This document shows positions 8,391 through 16,563 of a stretch of 64,000 nt of DNA, in pieces. The notes below the pieces were generated by a model. The model saw only the letters and a list, made by a program, of their open reading frames with translations, had not been told where the DNA came from and made no database searches. The stretch comes from Solwaraspora sp. WMMA2056 (GTDB lineage: Bacteria; Actinomycetota; Actinomycetes; Mycobacteriales; Micromonosporaceae), in contig NZ_CP128360.1 of the NCBI RefSeq assembly GCF_030345095.1, positions 5,394,001 to 5,458,000 of the forward strand, given 5' to 3'. The position numbers and the translations under genes are program-made. Numbering within the stretch: position 1 is the stretch's first letter; the number at the start of each line of letters is the position of its first letter.

Positions 8391-9247
8391 CCCGCCGACT
8401 GTTCACCCTGCTGCTGGGCAACCGGCTGGCACTGGCCGGGCTGCTGGTGCTCACCGGGCTGGCCGTGGTCGCCGCGTTCGGTCCGTGGCTGGCCCCGTAC
8501 GACCCGAACGCCATCGACGTGCCCGGCCGGTTGGCCGCACCGTCGCCCGCCCATCCGTTCGGCACCGACAACCTGGGCCGCGACGTGCTCAGCCGGGTGC
8601 TGGTCGGTGCCCGGGTGTCGCTGCAGGTGGGGATGGTCGCGGTCGGCATCTCGCTCGCCGCCGGGTTGGCGATCGGCCTGGTCGCCGGCTACTACGCGGG
8701 CGCGGCCGACGCGGTGCTGATGCGCACCATGGACGTCCTGTTCGCGTTCCCGGCGATCCTGCTCGCCATCGCCGTTCTGGCGATCCTCGGGCCCGGCATC
8801 ACCAACGCGATGATCGCGATCGGCATCGTCTACACCCCGATCTTCGCCCGGATCGTGCGGGCCGCGACCATGGTCGCCACCACCCAGCTGTACGTTCTGG
8901 CGGCCCGCGCCGTCGGTGCCGGTGATCTGCGAATCCTCGTCCGGCACGTGCTGCCGAACATCGCCGCGCCGGTGATCGTGCAGACCTCGCTGAGCCTGGC
9001 CTTCGCCATCCTGGCCGAGGCGGCACTGTCGTTCCTCGGCCTCGGGGTGCAGCGCCCCGACCCGGCCTGGGGCCGGATGCTCGCCGAGGGCCGCGACTTC
9101 GTCAGCCTGGCCCCGTGGATGGGCATCTTCCCCGGCCTGGCGATCCTGCTGACCGTGTTGGCGTTCAACGTGGTCGGCGACGGGCTGCGCGACGCGCTCG
9201 ACCCACGGCAGCGCTCCGTCATCGAGTCGAGAGGGCAGGGCGGATGA
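8387..9247 (+). CDS. ABC importer permease, DppC type
   Basis: The 286-residue second permease begins at GTG 8387, overlapping the previous stop. It shows the DppC features: a short N-terminal segment, then APYDPNAIDVPGRLAAPS, the FGTDNLGRDVLSRVLVGAR block, and six membrane spans. Its EAA-like loop is LAARAVGAGDLRILVRHVLP. It pairs with the DppB-type subunit. The stop overlaps the next ATG (ATGA). Confidence 0.92.
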   Translation: MTRRLFTLLLGNRLALAGLLVLTGLAVVAAFGPWLAPYDPNAIDVPGRLAAPSPAHPFGTDNLGRDVLSRVLVGARVSLQVGMVAVGISLAAGLAIGLVAGYYAGAADAVLMRTMDVLFAFPAILLAIAVLAILGPGITNAMIAIGIVYTPIFARIVRAATMVATTQLYVLAARAVGAGDLRILVRHVLPNIAAPVIVQTSLSLAFAILAEAALSFLGLGVQRPDPAWGRMLAEGRDFVSLAPWMGIFPGLAILLTVLAFNVVGDGLRDALDPRQRSVIESRGQGG

Positions 9248-10266
9248 GCGGCGACCCGACGGGCGACGCCCCGGCCACCGGAGACCCGGTGCTGTCGGTA
9301 CGCGACCTGACGGTGCGCATCGGCACCCGACGCGGCGTCGCCCGGGTGGTCAATGGGGTCAGCTACGACGTGCACGCCGGCGAGACCCTCGCCATCGTCG
9401 GCGAATCCGGTTCCGGCAAGACGGTCGCCGCGCTGGCGGTGATGGGGCTGCTCGACGAGCCGGCCCGGGTCGGTGGGCAGGCCCTGCTGGACGGCACCGA
9501 CCTGCTGGCCCTCGACGAACGGCAGTTGCGCCGGGTCCGGGGCAACCAGATCGCGATGGTCTTCCAGGACCCGATGACGTCGCTGAATCCGGTAAAGACC
9601 ATCGGGTCGCAGCTGGTCGAGCCGATCGTGCTGCACGGCCACGCCACCGGTGCCGCCGCCCGGGACCGGGCGGCCGACCTGCTCGACCAGGTCGGCCTGC
9701 CGGACGCCCGCCGCCGGCTCGACGACTACCCACACCAGTTCTCCGGCGGCATGCGCCAACGGGTCATGATCGCCATGGCGTTGGCCTGCGAGCCACGGGT
9801 GCTGCTCGCCGACGAGGCGACCACCGCGCTGGACGTCACCACCCAGGCACAGATCCTCGACGTCGTCGCCGGGCTGCAGCAACGGCTCGGGCTCGCCGTC
9901 GTGTGGATCACCCACGATCTCGGGGTGGTGGCCGGCATCGCCGACCGGGTCGCGGTGATGTACGCCGGCCGGATCCTGGAGGAGGCCGGCGTCGACAACC
10001 TGTACGCCGCACCCCGGCACCCGTACACCATCGGGTTGCTGTCGGCGGTGCCGCGCGTCGGCGTCGAGCGGCCACGTCGGCTGGCGACCATCGGCGGCCA
10101 GCCACCGGACCCGACGGCGTTGCCGCCCGGATGCGCGTTCTACCCGCGCTGCGGCTACCGGCACGACGAGCGGGCGGCCAGCGAGGTGCCGCCGCTGCGT
10201 ACCGTTGCCGCCGGCGGGCACCGGGTGGCCTGCTTCTACGACGTACCGGCAGGCCAGGATGGCTGA
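9244..10266 (+). CDS. ABC importer ATPase, DppD type
   Basis: A 340-residue ATPase with Walker [10 protein letters not shown]-loop [12 protein letters not shown], signature FSGGMRQR, Walker [13 protein letters not shown] and an H-loop WITHDL. The C-terminal oligopeptide-transporter extension carries [12 protein letters not shown], whose cysteine spacing (with a later Cys) fits the iron-sulfur cluster motif known in DppD/OppD. ATG 9244 overlaps the upstream stop. It forms a heterodimer with the DppF-type ATPase that follows. Confidence 0.92.
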   Translation: MSGDPTGDAPATGDPVLSVRDLTVRIGTRRGVARVVNGVSYDVHAGETLAIVGESGSGKTVAALAVMGLLDEPARVGGQALLDGTDLLALDERQLRRVRGNQIAMVFQDPMTSLNPVKTIGSQLVEPIVLHGHATGAAARDRAADLLDQVGLPDARRRLDDYPHQFSGGMRQRVMIAMALACEPRVLLADEATTALDVTTQAQILDVVAGLQQRLGLAVVWITHDLGVVAGIADRVAVMYAGRILEEAGVDNLYAAPRHPYTIGLLSAVPRVGVERPRRLATIGGQPPDPTALPPGCAFYPRCGYRHDERAASEVPPLRTVAAGGHRVACFYDVPAGQDG

Positions 10267-11248
10267 GCATGGGCCGCTGCTGCGGGTGACCGACCTGCAG
10301 GTGCACTTTCCGCAGCGCGGCATGGGCCGGTCGGCCCAGCCGATTCGGGCCGTCGACGGGGTCAGTTTCGACATCGCCGCCGGCGAGACCCTCGGCCTGG
10401 TCGGCGAGTCCGGCTGCGGCAAGAGCACCACCGGGCTGGCGGTGCTGCGGCTGGTCGAGCCCACCTTCGGCACGGTCACCCTGGGCGACGTCGAGCTGAC
10501 CGCGCTCGGTCTGCGCCGGATGCGGGCGATGCGCCGGCACCTGACGATGATCTTTCAGGATCCGTACGCCTCACTCGACCCACGGATGTCGGTCGGTGCG
10601 ATCATCGCCGAGCCGTTGGACGTGCACGGCCTGCACAAGGGCGCGACGGCCCGCCGGCACCGGGTCGGTGAGCTGCTGGAACTGGTCGGCCTGGACCCCG
10701 ACCACGCCAACCGGCATCCGCACGAGTTCTCCGGCGGGCAGCGCCAGCGCATCGGGATCGCCCGTGCGCTGGCCGGGGAGCCGGACCTGATCGTCGCCGA
10801 CGAACCGATCGCCGCCCTGGACGTGTCGATCCAGGCGCAGATCATCAACCTGCTGGAGGACCTGCGCGACTCGCTCGGGCTGGCGTACCTGTTCGTCGCC
10901 CACGACCTGGCCGCCGTCGGGCACCTCAGCGACCGGATCGCGGTGATGTACCTGGGTCGGATCGTCGAGATCGCCGACCGGGCCACCCTGTTCACCCGGG
11001 CGGCCCACCCGTACACCCGGGCGCTGTTGTCGGCGGTGCCGGTGCCGGACCCGGTCGCCGAACGCTCCCGCCAGCGGATCATCCTGCAGGGCGCTGTCCC
11101 CTCCCCCGCCGATCCGCCGAGCGGCTGCCGGTTCCGGACCCGCTGCCCGGCCGCGTTCGACCGCTGCGCCGTCGACGATCCGGCCCTGACCGTACGCGGC
11201 GACGGTCACCTGGCCGCCTGCCATCTCGTCGACGAGCGTCGCGGTTGA
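10259..11248 (+). CDS. ABC importer ATPase, DppF type
   Basis: The 329-residue partner ATPase has Walker A GESGCGKS, Q-loop MIFQDPYASLDP, signature FSGGQRQR, Walker B LIVADEPIAALD and H-loop FVAHDL. The C-terminal extension contains the Cys-rich block SGCRFRTRCPAAFDRC. The start at 10259 overlaps the preceding gene by eight bases. Last gene of the operon; the stop lies one base from that of the convergent DUF397 gene, leaving no room for a separate terminator. Confidence 0.92.
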   Translation: MAEHGPLLRVTDLQVHFPQRGMGRSAQPIRAVDGVSFDIAAGETLGLVGESGCGKSTTGLAVLRLVEPTFGTVTLGDVELTALGLRRMRAMRRHLTMIFQDPYASLDPRMSVGAIIAEPLDVHGLHKGATARRHRVGELLELVGLDPDHANRHPHEFSGGQRQRIGIARALAGEPDLIVADEPIAALDVSIQAQIINLLEDLRDSLGLAYLFVAHDLAAVGHLSDRIAVMYLGRIVEIADRATLFTRAAHPYTRALLSAVPVPDPVAERSRQRIILQGAVPSPADPPSGCRFRTRCPAAFDRCAVDDPALTVRGDGHLAACHLVDERRG

Positions 11249-11249
11249 G

Positions 11250-11450
11250 TCAGTCGGTCAAGTCGAACGCCCCGAGCTTCGCGCCACCGATGAACGCCTG
11301 CCACTCAACCTGTGTGAACGTCAGGATCGGCCCCTGCCCCCGGGCCTTGGTGTCCCTTACCCCGACAGCGTTCCCGCCCAGGTCAGCGACCTCCACACAC
11401 GACCCGTTGTTGCCGGATCGACTGGACTTGAACCACTTAACCGAGTCCAT
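11250..11450 (-). CDS. DUF397 small protein
   Basis: The 66-residue product is almost exactly one DUF397 domain: WFKSSRSGNNGSCVEVADLG, then VGVRDTK and the closing FTQVEWQAFI. DUF397 proteins in actinobacteria sit next to XRE/DUF5753 regulators in WhiJ-type developmental loci and may act as their partners. Here the gene overlaps the upstream XRE gene by 14 bases, fitting that arrangement. The molecular activity is unknown. Confidence 0.9.
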   Translation of the reverse strand: MDSVKWFKSSRSGNNGSCVEVADLGGNAVGVRDTKARGQGPILTFTQVEWQAFIGGAKLGAFDLTD

Positions 11451-12294
11451 CCTTTTTCTCCTGAATCAATCGGATCGACTCCCTGGGCGACAGCGCCAGG
11501 GAGAGCAGGTGATCGAACACGCCCGTGAGCCGCCGAATCTCCTCTGGCGACTCCAGGAACAATTCTCCCGCCAGGGTCTCAATGTAGCCAAGAGGCGGAT
11601 CACCATCCACGAACGTCAGGACCTCGAACCCACCGTGCACGGCGAGGTGGGCACCGGCGGCGAGCGTCAGGACCTGCACGGTGACGTTGGGTAGCGCGGA
11701 GACCTTGATGAGGTGGTCCAGTTGCTCGCGACGAAGATTGACGTCGCCGACCTCCAACATCAACGACTGCTCCGTGATGGTCGCCTGCAGCCGAAGCGGC
11801 GGCTGGCGCAGCGTCAGCACCTCCTGACGCTTGAGACGCGCCTCGACACGCTGAACGATCTCCTCTTGGTCGGTCTCCCGACCGATGCGGATCACCGATT
11901 CGGCGTACGCGCGGGTCTGGATGAGCCCAGGGATGAGGGTCGGCTGGAACTGCCGAAGATCCGTAGCCTCAGCCTCGTAGGCGATGAACGTGGCGTAGCG
12001 GGCCGGCAGCGTGTTGAGCCGCTGCCACCAGCCCTGTTCCCGCACCTGCTCGGCCATGTTACGGAGCGCCAGCCCGTGCTCTTCGTCGTGTGGGACGCCG
12101 TAGGCGACGAGGATCTCCAGCACATCGCGCGGACGCGGCTTGATGTCGCCGGACTCGATACGGGCGATCCGCTGCTGCGAGCACTTGAGCAGCTTGGCCG
12201 CGTCTCCCTGCGTGAGACTGCGTGCCTCGCGTAGTCGCCGCAGCTCCCTGCCGAGACGGCGAGACCGAGGCGTCGGTGGAGTGAAACCGGCCAT
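11437..12294 (-). CDS. XRE regulator with DUF5753 (WhiJ-like)
   Basis: A 285-residue DNA-binding regulator. The N-terminal helix-turn-helix (about residues 10-70) contains LRRLREARSLTQGDAAKLLKCSQQRIARIE. The rest is a DUF5753 (Scr1-type) sensor domain with LRQFQPTLIPGLIQTRAYAE and the later LPNVTVQVLTLAAGAH. ATG 12294 is preceded by AGGGAGGAT. Such proteins usually repress their own locus together with a DUF397 partner and affect sporulation or antibiotic onset; here this is inference from locus layout. A 12-base palindrome in the divergent intergenic region is a candidate target. Confidence 0.88.
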   Translation of the reverse strand: MAGFTPPTPRSRRLGRELRRLREARSLTQGDAAKLLKCSQQRIARIESGDIKPRPRDVLEILVAYGVPHDEEHGLALRNMAEQVREQGWWQRLNTLPARYATFIAYEAEATDLRQFQPTLIPGLIQTRAYAESVIRIGRETDQEEIVQRVEARLKRQEVLTLRQPPLRLQATITEQSLMLEVGDVNLRREQLDHLIKVSALPNVTVQVLTLAAGAHLAVHGGFEVLTFVDGDPPLGYIETLAGELFLESPEEIRRLTGVFDHLLSLALSPRESIRLIQEKKDGLG

Positions 12295-12359
12295 GCGTTG
12301 ATCCTCCCTTATGCGCCACCAGCGAGTCCACGTAGGCATCGCGGCCTGACACTTGCCTA

Positions 12360-12371
12360 CATCGTACGATG
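12360..12371. promoter_or_regulatory. Palindrome between divergent regulators
   Basis: CATCGTACGATG is a perfect 12-base palindrome in the middle of the 166-base region between the two divergent helix-turn-helix genes (start codons at 12294 and 12461). It is well placed to control both, but which protein binds is unknown. Confidence 0.4.
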
Positions 12372-12460
12372 CTGCATCACTATCGGACAGTAGGCCGCGA
12401 CGCAAAACGGCGACAGGTCGCACTCGTACGCATTTCTCGGCAGACGAGACAGGTGATCAA

Positions 12461-13120
12461 ATGGACTCGGCCCTCGGGACGGTTACTTCTGAACAGATTC
12501 GCGAGGTGCAAAAATCGTTGGGTCGTCGACTAGCTCACTGGCGCAAGGCAGCCGGCATGACCCAGGCTGCCCTCGCCAAGCGGACCGCCTACTCCCGAAG
12601 TGCAGTAGCTAATGTAGAGATCGGCCGAGAATCAATACCCCGTAGCTTCTGGGAACGAGCCGATCGCGAACTTGGCGCCGGAGGAACGCTGGTGGATGCG
12701 TTCGACAAGCTCCACACCCTGGTCAACACGCTCCGGGCACATCGAACGTGGGCCGCCGAACAGGACAGACTGCGACGCCGTCAGGCAGCCGCGCCGACGT
12801 ATCCGGCTGACGGATGGATGGCCAGTTCAGCCGGCTGTGAATGCGCGCTCACGATCGCTCGATGGGGCAGGCAGGAAGTTCTCGCGTTGAGAGAGGCATT
12901 GCGGCTCAGCGTCGAAGCGTTCGCCGAACGGATTCGCGTCGCCACTTCGACCGTCACCGCGTGGGAGGACCACAGGCAGCCCACGCAGCCCAGTCTGGCG
13001 ATGCAGGCGGCTCTCGACGACCTACTCAAGATCGCCGATCAGGATGTCCGCACCCGCTTCACCAAGATCCTTCGGATGCCGCCAGCATCCAGCGACCTTC
13101 TTGACGCGCCTGAAGTCTGA
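12461..13120 (+). CDS. Regulator with two helix-turn-helix regions
   Basis: The 219-residue protein has an XRE-type helix-turn-helix near residues 20-75 (HWRKAAGMTQAALAKRTAYS, then SRSAVANVEIGRE). A second, shorter helix-turn-helix-like region lies near residues 140-200 (LREALRLSVEAFAERIRVAT, then STVTAWEDHRQ). Between them is a helical stretch rich in Arg and Trp. Two DNA-binding modules in one chain would allow recognition of paired sites or dimer-like binding by a monomer. ATG 12461 has AGGTGA before it. The target is unknown; the adjoining palindrome is the obvious candidate. Confidence 0.72.
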   Translation: MDSALGTVTSEQIREVQKSLGRRLAHWRKAAGMTQAALAKRTAYSRSAVANVEIGRESIPRSFWERADRELGAGGTLVDAFDKLHTLVNTLRAHRTWAAEQDRLRRRQAAAPTYPADGWMASSAGCECALTIARWGRQEVLALREALRLSVEAFAERIRVATSTVTAWEDHRQPTQPSLAMQAALDDLLKIADQDVRTRFTKILRMPPASSDLLDAPEV

Positions 13121-13151
13121 TCGCCAGGTAGTGAGGACTGTGCGTGCCTGG

Positions 13152-14324
13152 TCAGAGCAGGCGGGCCACCTCGTCGCGCATCACCTCGGTGGAGCCGCCG
13201 CCGATGGCCAGGAACCGCACGTCGCGGGCGATCCGCTCCACCGGTCCGTCCTGCACGAACCCGGCACCGCCGAGAAACTGCACCGCACTGTACGCGATCT
13301 CGTTGGCCAGCTCCGGCAGCTGTGACTTGAGCACGGCGGCGTACGCCCGCGTGTCGGCACCCCGGTCGGCCTGCGTGGCGGCGTGGTACAGCAGCGTCTT
13401 GCCGGCGGCGAGCCGGCCGACGAGGTCGGCGACCCGGTGCCGGATCGCCTGCTTGTCCCAGAGCACCCCGCCGTACGCGGGTCGGAGCCGCACCGAGGCC
13501 AGGACCGCGGCCAACGCCGCCTCGGCCAGCCCGACCGCCTGCGCGGCCAGGCAGAGCCGCTCGTGGTCGAGGCCGGCCATCATCAGCGCGAAGCCGTCTC
13601 CTTCGGCGCCGATCCGGGCGTACGCCGGCACCCGGCAGCCGGTGAGGACCAGTTCGCCGGTGTCGGAGCTGTGCCAGCCGGACTTGTCGAAGGTGCGCCC
13701 GTTGGCCAGGCCGGGGGTGTCTCGTTCGACGGCGAACAGCGACAGTCCGTGCCGACCGGGTCCGCCGGTGCGGGCCACGACGAGGAAGATCCCGGCGATG
13801 TTGGCGTTGGTGATGAACGTCTTGGTGCCGTCGAGCTGATAGCTGTCCCCGTTGCGGCGGGCCCGTACCGCCAGCCGGGTCAGGTCGGAGCTCGCGTCCG
13901 GTTCGGTCACCGCGAGCGCGGCGACGGTACGCCCGGCCAGGATCCCCGGCAGCCAACGGTCGATCTGCCCGGCCGTGCCGGCGCGCGCCAGGTGCAGCGC
14001 CGAGAAGTCGGTGTGGGTACCGACCGAGCTGGCCACCCCGCCGAAGGTGGACCGGGCCAGTTCCTCGTTGAACACCACCGCGCCCCGGACGCCGGCACCC
14101 CCGCCGCCGAGCTCCGGCGGAAACGACAACCCGAGCAGGCCGAGCTCACCGAGGCGGGCGAAGGCTGCGGGTGGCACCCGCCGTTGCCGTTCCCAGTCGG
14201 GCGCGGCGGGCACGATGTCGCGGGTGACCACCTGGCGGGTGAGGGTGCGCAGCGCCCGATGCTCCTCCGCGAGAAACGTGGCGTCCAGGTCGAGGCCGGC
14301 GAGGATCCGGTTGTCACCGGCCAT
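13152..14324 (-). CDS. Acyl-CoA dehydrogenase (base on helix G)
   Basis: A 390-residue FAD-dependent acyl-CoA dehydrogenase. FAD/substrate motifs are LAVTEPDASSDL and the KTFITNAN block. At the usual catalytic position of medium-chain enzymes the sequence is AIGGGSTEVM, that is Gly instead of the Glu of YEGT. A Glu is found in LDHERLCLA, matching the helix-G position used by isovaleryl- and long-chain acyl-CoA dehydrogenases, so the enzyme is probably active with a branched or bulky acyl-CoA. Last gene of the 14-gene operon, overlapping the upstream thioesterase-like gene by 11 bases. Confidence 0.88.
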   Translation of the reverse strand: MAGDNRILAGLDLDATFLAEEHRALRTLTRQVVTRDIVPAAPDWERQRRVPPAAFARLGELGLLGLSFPPELGGGGAGVRGAVVFNEELARSTFGGVASSVGTHTDFSALHLARAGTAGQIDRWLPGILAGRTVAALAVTEPDASSDLTRLAVRARRNGDSYQLDGTKTFITNANIAGIFLVVARTGGPGRHGLSLFAVERDTPGLANGRTFDKSGWHSSDTGELVLTGCRVPAYARIGAEGDGFALMMAGLDHERLCLAAQAVGLAEAALAAVLASVRLRPAYGGVLWDKQAIRHRVADLVGRLAAGKTLLYHAATQADRGADTRAYAAVLKSQLPELANEIAYSAVQFLGGAGFVQDGPVERIARDVRFLAIGGGSTEVMRDEVARLL

Positions 14325-15111
14325 CGGCGGCTCCCGGCGACGCGGCGTCGGCCTGCACCCGGTCGGGGCGCGGATCCCGCCACTGGATCGCCCGACCTTG
14401 ACGGAGCTGGGCGATCGGGTTACCGGCCCGGTCGTGCAGTGTCGACTCGTCGACGCAGAAGCCGGCCGTCGACCAGACCGTCCGGTTGGTCACGTGGTGC
14501 CATTGGCCGGCGACGTCACCGAGGTCGGGGGCGAAGTGGATGGTGAAGTCCACCGAGGGCACGAAGTGCGGCGGCTCGGCCAGGGCGAACAGCCCCGGCG
14601 GCAGCGCGTCGAGGTAGACCGAGGCGACGGCGTGCGGGCCGAGCGTCTCACCCAGATCGGTCTGCGGCGAGATGCGGACCCAGGCGGCGGTGCCGTCGGT
14701 GAGGCTCGGCGGGCCGGCGGCCCGCACGTCCAGTTGGGCGCTGTAGGCCAGCGGCCGGTGCCGGGGCGCGTACGCCGGCAACTGCTCGGGGTCGCCCCAC
14801 GGTGCCGGATCCTCGCGACGACGCCAGCTGAACTCCTGCCCGACCGGCACCAGGGACGCCAGCGCATGCACCCGGGCCCGGCCCTGCTGGGCCAGGGTGA
14901 TCCGCAGGCTGGCGGTGGACCGGCCCCGGTGCAGCGTCTCGGTGATCAGCTCCACCGGACCGGGGCGCACCCCGGCCACGAAGTGCATGGTGACGGCCTG
15001 CGGGGCGAAGCCGTCGACGCTGTCGGCGGCCTCGACGACCCGGCCGAGGACGAAGCCGCCGAAGATGCCCTGCATGCCGAGCCACCGCTGGGTGAAGACC
15101 GGAGCGCCCAT
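14314..15111 (-). CDS. Double-hotdog acyl-CoA thioesterase-like protein
   Basis: The 265-residue product fits the TesB-like family with two hotdog folds in one chain. The N-terminal hotdog contains GMQGIFGGFVLGRVVEAADS and VAGVRPGPVELITETLHRGR. The C-terminal hotdog ends with VDFTIHFAPDLGDV and HDRAGNPIAQLRQGRAIQWR. TesB enzymes hydrolyse acyl-CoA to free acid and CoA; in catabolic operons they often relieve CoA trapping. ATG 15111 lies four bases after the upstream cupin gene, indicating cotranscription. Substrate unknown. Confidence 0.75.
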   Translation of the reverse strand: MGAPVFTQRWLGMQGIFGGFVLGRVVEAADSVDGFAPQAVTMHFVAGVRPGPVELITETLHRGRSTASLRITLAQQGRARVHALASLVPVGQEFSWRRREDPAPWGDPEQLPAYAPRHRPLAYSAQLDVRAAGPPSLTDGTAAWVRISPQTDLGETLGPHAVASVYLDALPPGLFALAEPPHFVPSVDFTIHFAPDLGDVAGQWHHVTNRTVWSTAGFCVDESTLHDRAGNPIAQLRQGRAIQWRDPRPDRVQADAASPGAADGR

Positions 15112-15115
15112 CCGG

Positions 15116-15706
15116 CTACTTCTCCACTCGGACGTAGTCGCCCGGCCGTGGTGCCGGTCCGGTGCCGAGTCGCCGCCAGCCGGACAGGTCGGCGCTGACC
15201 ACGTCCCCGGTGGCCCCGCCGGGGATCTGATCGCCGGGCGTCCAGGTGGCACCGGGCAGGTCCGGCAGTGCGGCTCCCGGTCCGAGGTGGACGGTTTCGG
15301 CGACCGGCGCGGCACCGGCGGGCAGCGCGTCGGCGGGATGGAACACCGCCGGGCCGCCGAACCAGGCGAGCACGGTGGCACCGCCGGGTGCCGTCATCCG
15401 GGTCCGGACCGCGCCGGCCGGGATGTAGGTCAGGTCGCCACGCCGGTAGGTGGCGTCACCGAGGTGCAGCTCCCCGGCGAGCACGACGAACTCCTCGTCG
15501 ACAAGGTAGCCGCCAGCGACGTCGCGGGAGAAACCGGGCGGGAAGTGGCCGTGCACGACGAACGCCCCCGACCGGGAGGCCAGCCGGGTGAGGTGGAAAC
15601 CGAGGTTGGCACCGGGCATCGGCACCTCCTGCCACGGATGCCGCGCCGCGGTCAGGTCGACCTGCTCCGGCCGTGGAGCGCGTGGGGCACGGTTGCCGCC
15701 GCTCAT
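15116..15706 (-). CDS. Cupin-domain protein
   Basis: A 196-residue protein with a cupin beta-barrel. The first half holds VHGHFPPGFSRDVAGGYLVD and EEFVVLAGELHLGDATYRRG, the latter a typical cupin E...G-x-L motif. The second half contains a degenerate repeat (GPGAALPDLPGATW). One His and one Glu fit a metal site, but a full 3-His/1-Glu set is not evident. It may be a metal-dependent enzyme or a ligand-binding accessory protein. A second, longer cupin gene lies at 34790 in the same presumed regulon. ATGA overlap with the lyase gene. Confidence 0.6.
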   Translation of the reverse strand: MSGGNRAPRAPRPEQVDLTAARHPWQEVPMPGANLGFHLTRLASRSGAFVVHGHFPPGFSRDVAGGYLVDEEFVVLAGELHLGDATYRRGDLTYIPAGAVRTRMTAPGGATVLAWFGGPAVFHPADALPAGAAPVAETVHLGPGAALPDLPGATWTPGDQIPGGATGDVVSADLSGWRRLGTGPAPRPGDYVRVEK

Positions 15707-16563
15707 CCCAGGCCCGCCCGTTCGGCCAGGGTCAGCGTACGGCGGGCGCCACGCAGCACCGCCGCGTCGACCAGCCGGCCGGCCGCGTCCAGCATCACGC
15801 CAGTGCCGTCGGCGGTGGCCGCCTCGAGCAGGGCGATGGTGTCGCGGGCCGCCCGGATCTCGGCGGCCGTCGGCGTGTAGACGTGATGCACCACCGGCAG
15901 CTGGTTCGGGTGGATGCAGGCCCGGCCGACGAAGCCCTGCCGGCGCAGCCGGCGGGTCGAGGCGTCCAGCGCCGCCTCGTCGGCGGTGATCCGGGAAACC
16001 GGGCCGACCGGCGGGTGGATGCCGGCGGCGGCGCTGGCCACCACGACCTGGCTGCGGGTCGGGGCGAGTTCGGCGTCGTCGGCGCCCGGTTCCAGGCCGA
16101 GTTCGCCGGCCAGGTCGACCTCACCGAGCTGCAGCTGGTACACCCGGGGCTGCCGGGCGATGGCCGCGATGTCGAGCAGCGCGGCGGCGGTCTCCACCAT
16201 CGGCATCAGCAGCGTGTCGTGGTCGGCGGCGTCGGCGAGCACCCGGGCGGCGGCAGCGACCTCGCTGGCAGTGCCGACCTTGGCCAGTACCACGCCGGTG
16301 AGCCCCGGCTGGCCGGCGACGGCCCGTAGGTCCGTGTCGCGCAGCGGGCCGGAGTTGACCCGTACCCAGATCGGCAGGTCGCCGGGTCCGGCGGTGAGCC
16401 AGCCGACGACGGCCTCGCGGGCGGCGGCCTTGCCGGCCAGCGGCACCGCGTCCTCCAGGTCGACGATCAGCGCGTCGGCGCCGCGCCGCGCCGCCTTGGC
16501 CAGCTTGTCGGCGGCGTGGCCGGGCACGTACAGGTAGGACCGGGGGGGCACCGGGTCGCCCAT
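15703..16563 (-). CDS. CitE-like CoA-ester lyase (HpcH/HpaI family)
   Basis: A 286-residue TIM-barrel protein of the citrate-lyase-beta-like family. Seen are SYLYVPGHAADKLAKA, the Mg-binding ADALIVDLEDAVPLAGK (about 29-45), WVRVNSG, MPMVETAAALLDI with the metal-ligand Glu, LGEVDLAGELG and the family end GRACIHPNQLPVV. Relatives cleave 3-hydroxyacyl-CoAs such as malyl-CoA, beta-methylmalyl-CoA, citramalyl-CoA or (R)-3-hydroxy-3-methylglutaryl-CoA. Together with MaoC dehydratases in the operon this suggests hydration of an enoyl-CoA followed by C-C cleavage. The specific substrate cannot be deduced. It starts one base inside the stop of the dehydrogenase gene (TGATG). Confidence 0.85.
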   Translation of the reverse strand: MGDPVPPRSYLYVPGHAADKLAKAARRGADALIVDLEDAVPLAGKAAAREAVVGWLTAGPGDLPIWVRVNSGPLRDTDLRAVAGQPGLTGVVLAKVGTASEVAAAARVLADAADHDTLLMPMVETAAALLDIAAIARQPRVYQLQLGEVDLAGELGLEPGADDAELAPTRSQVVVASAAAGIHPPVGPVSRITADEAALDASTRRLRRQGFVGRACIHPNQLPVVHHVYTPTAAEIRAARDTIALLEAATADGTGVMLDAAGRLVDAAVLRGARRTLTLAERAGLG

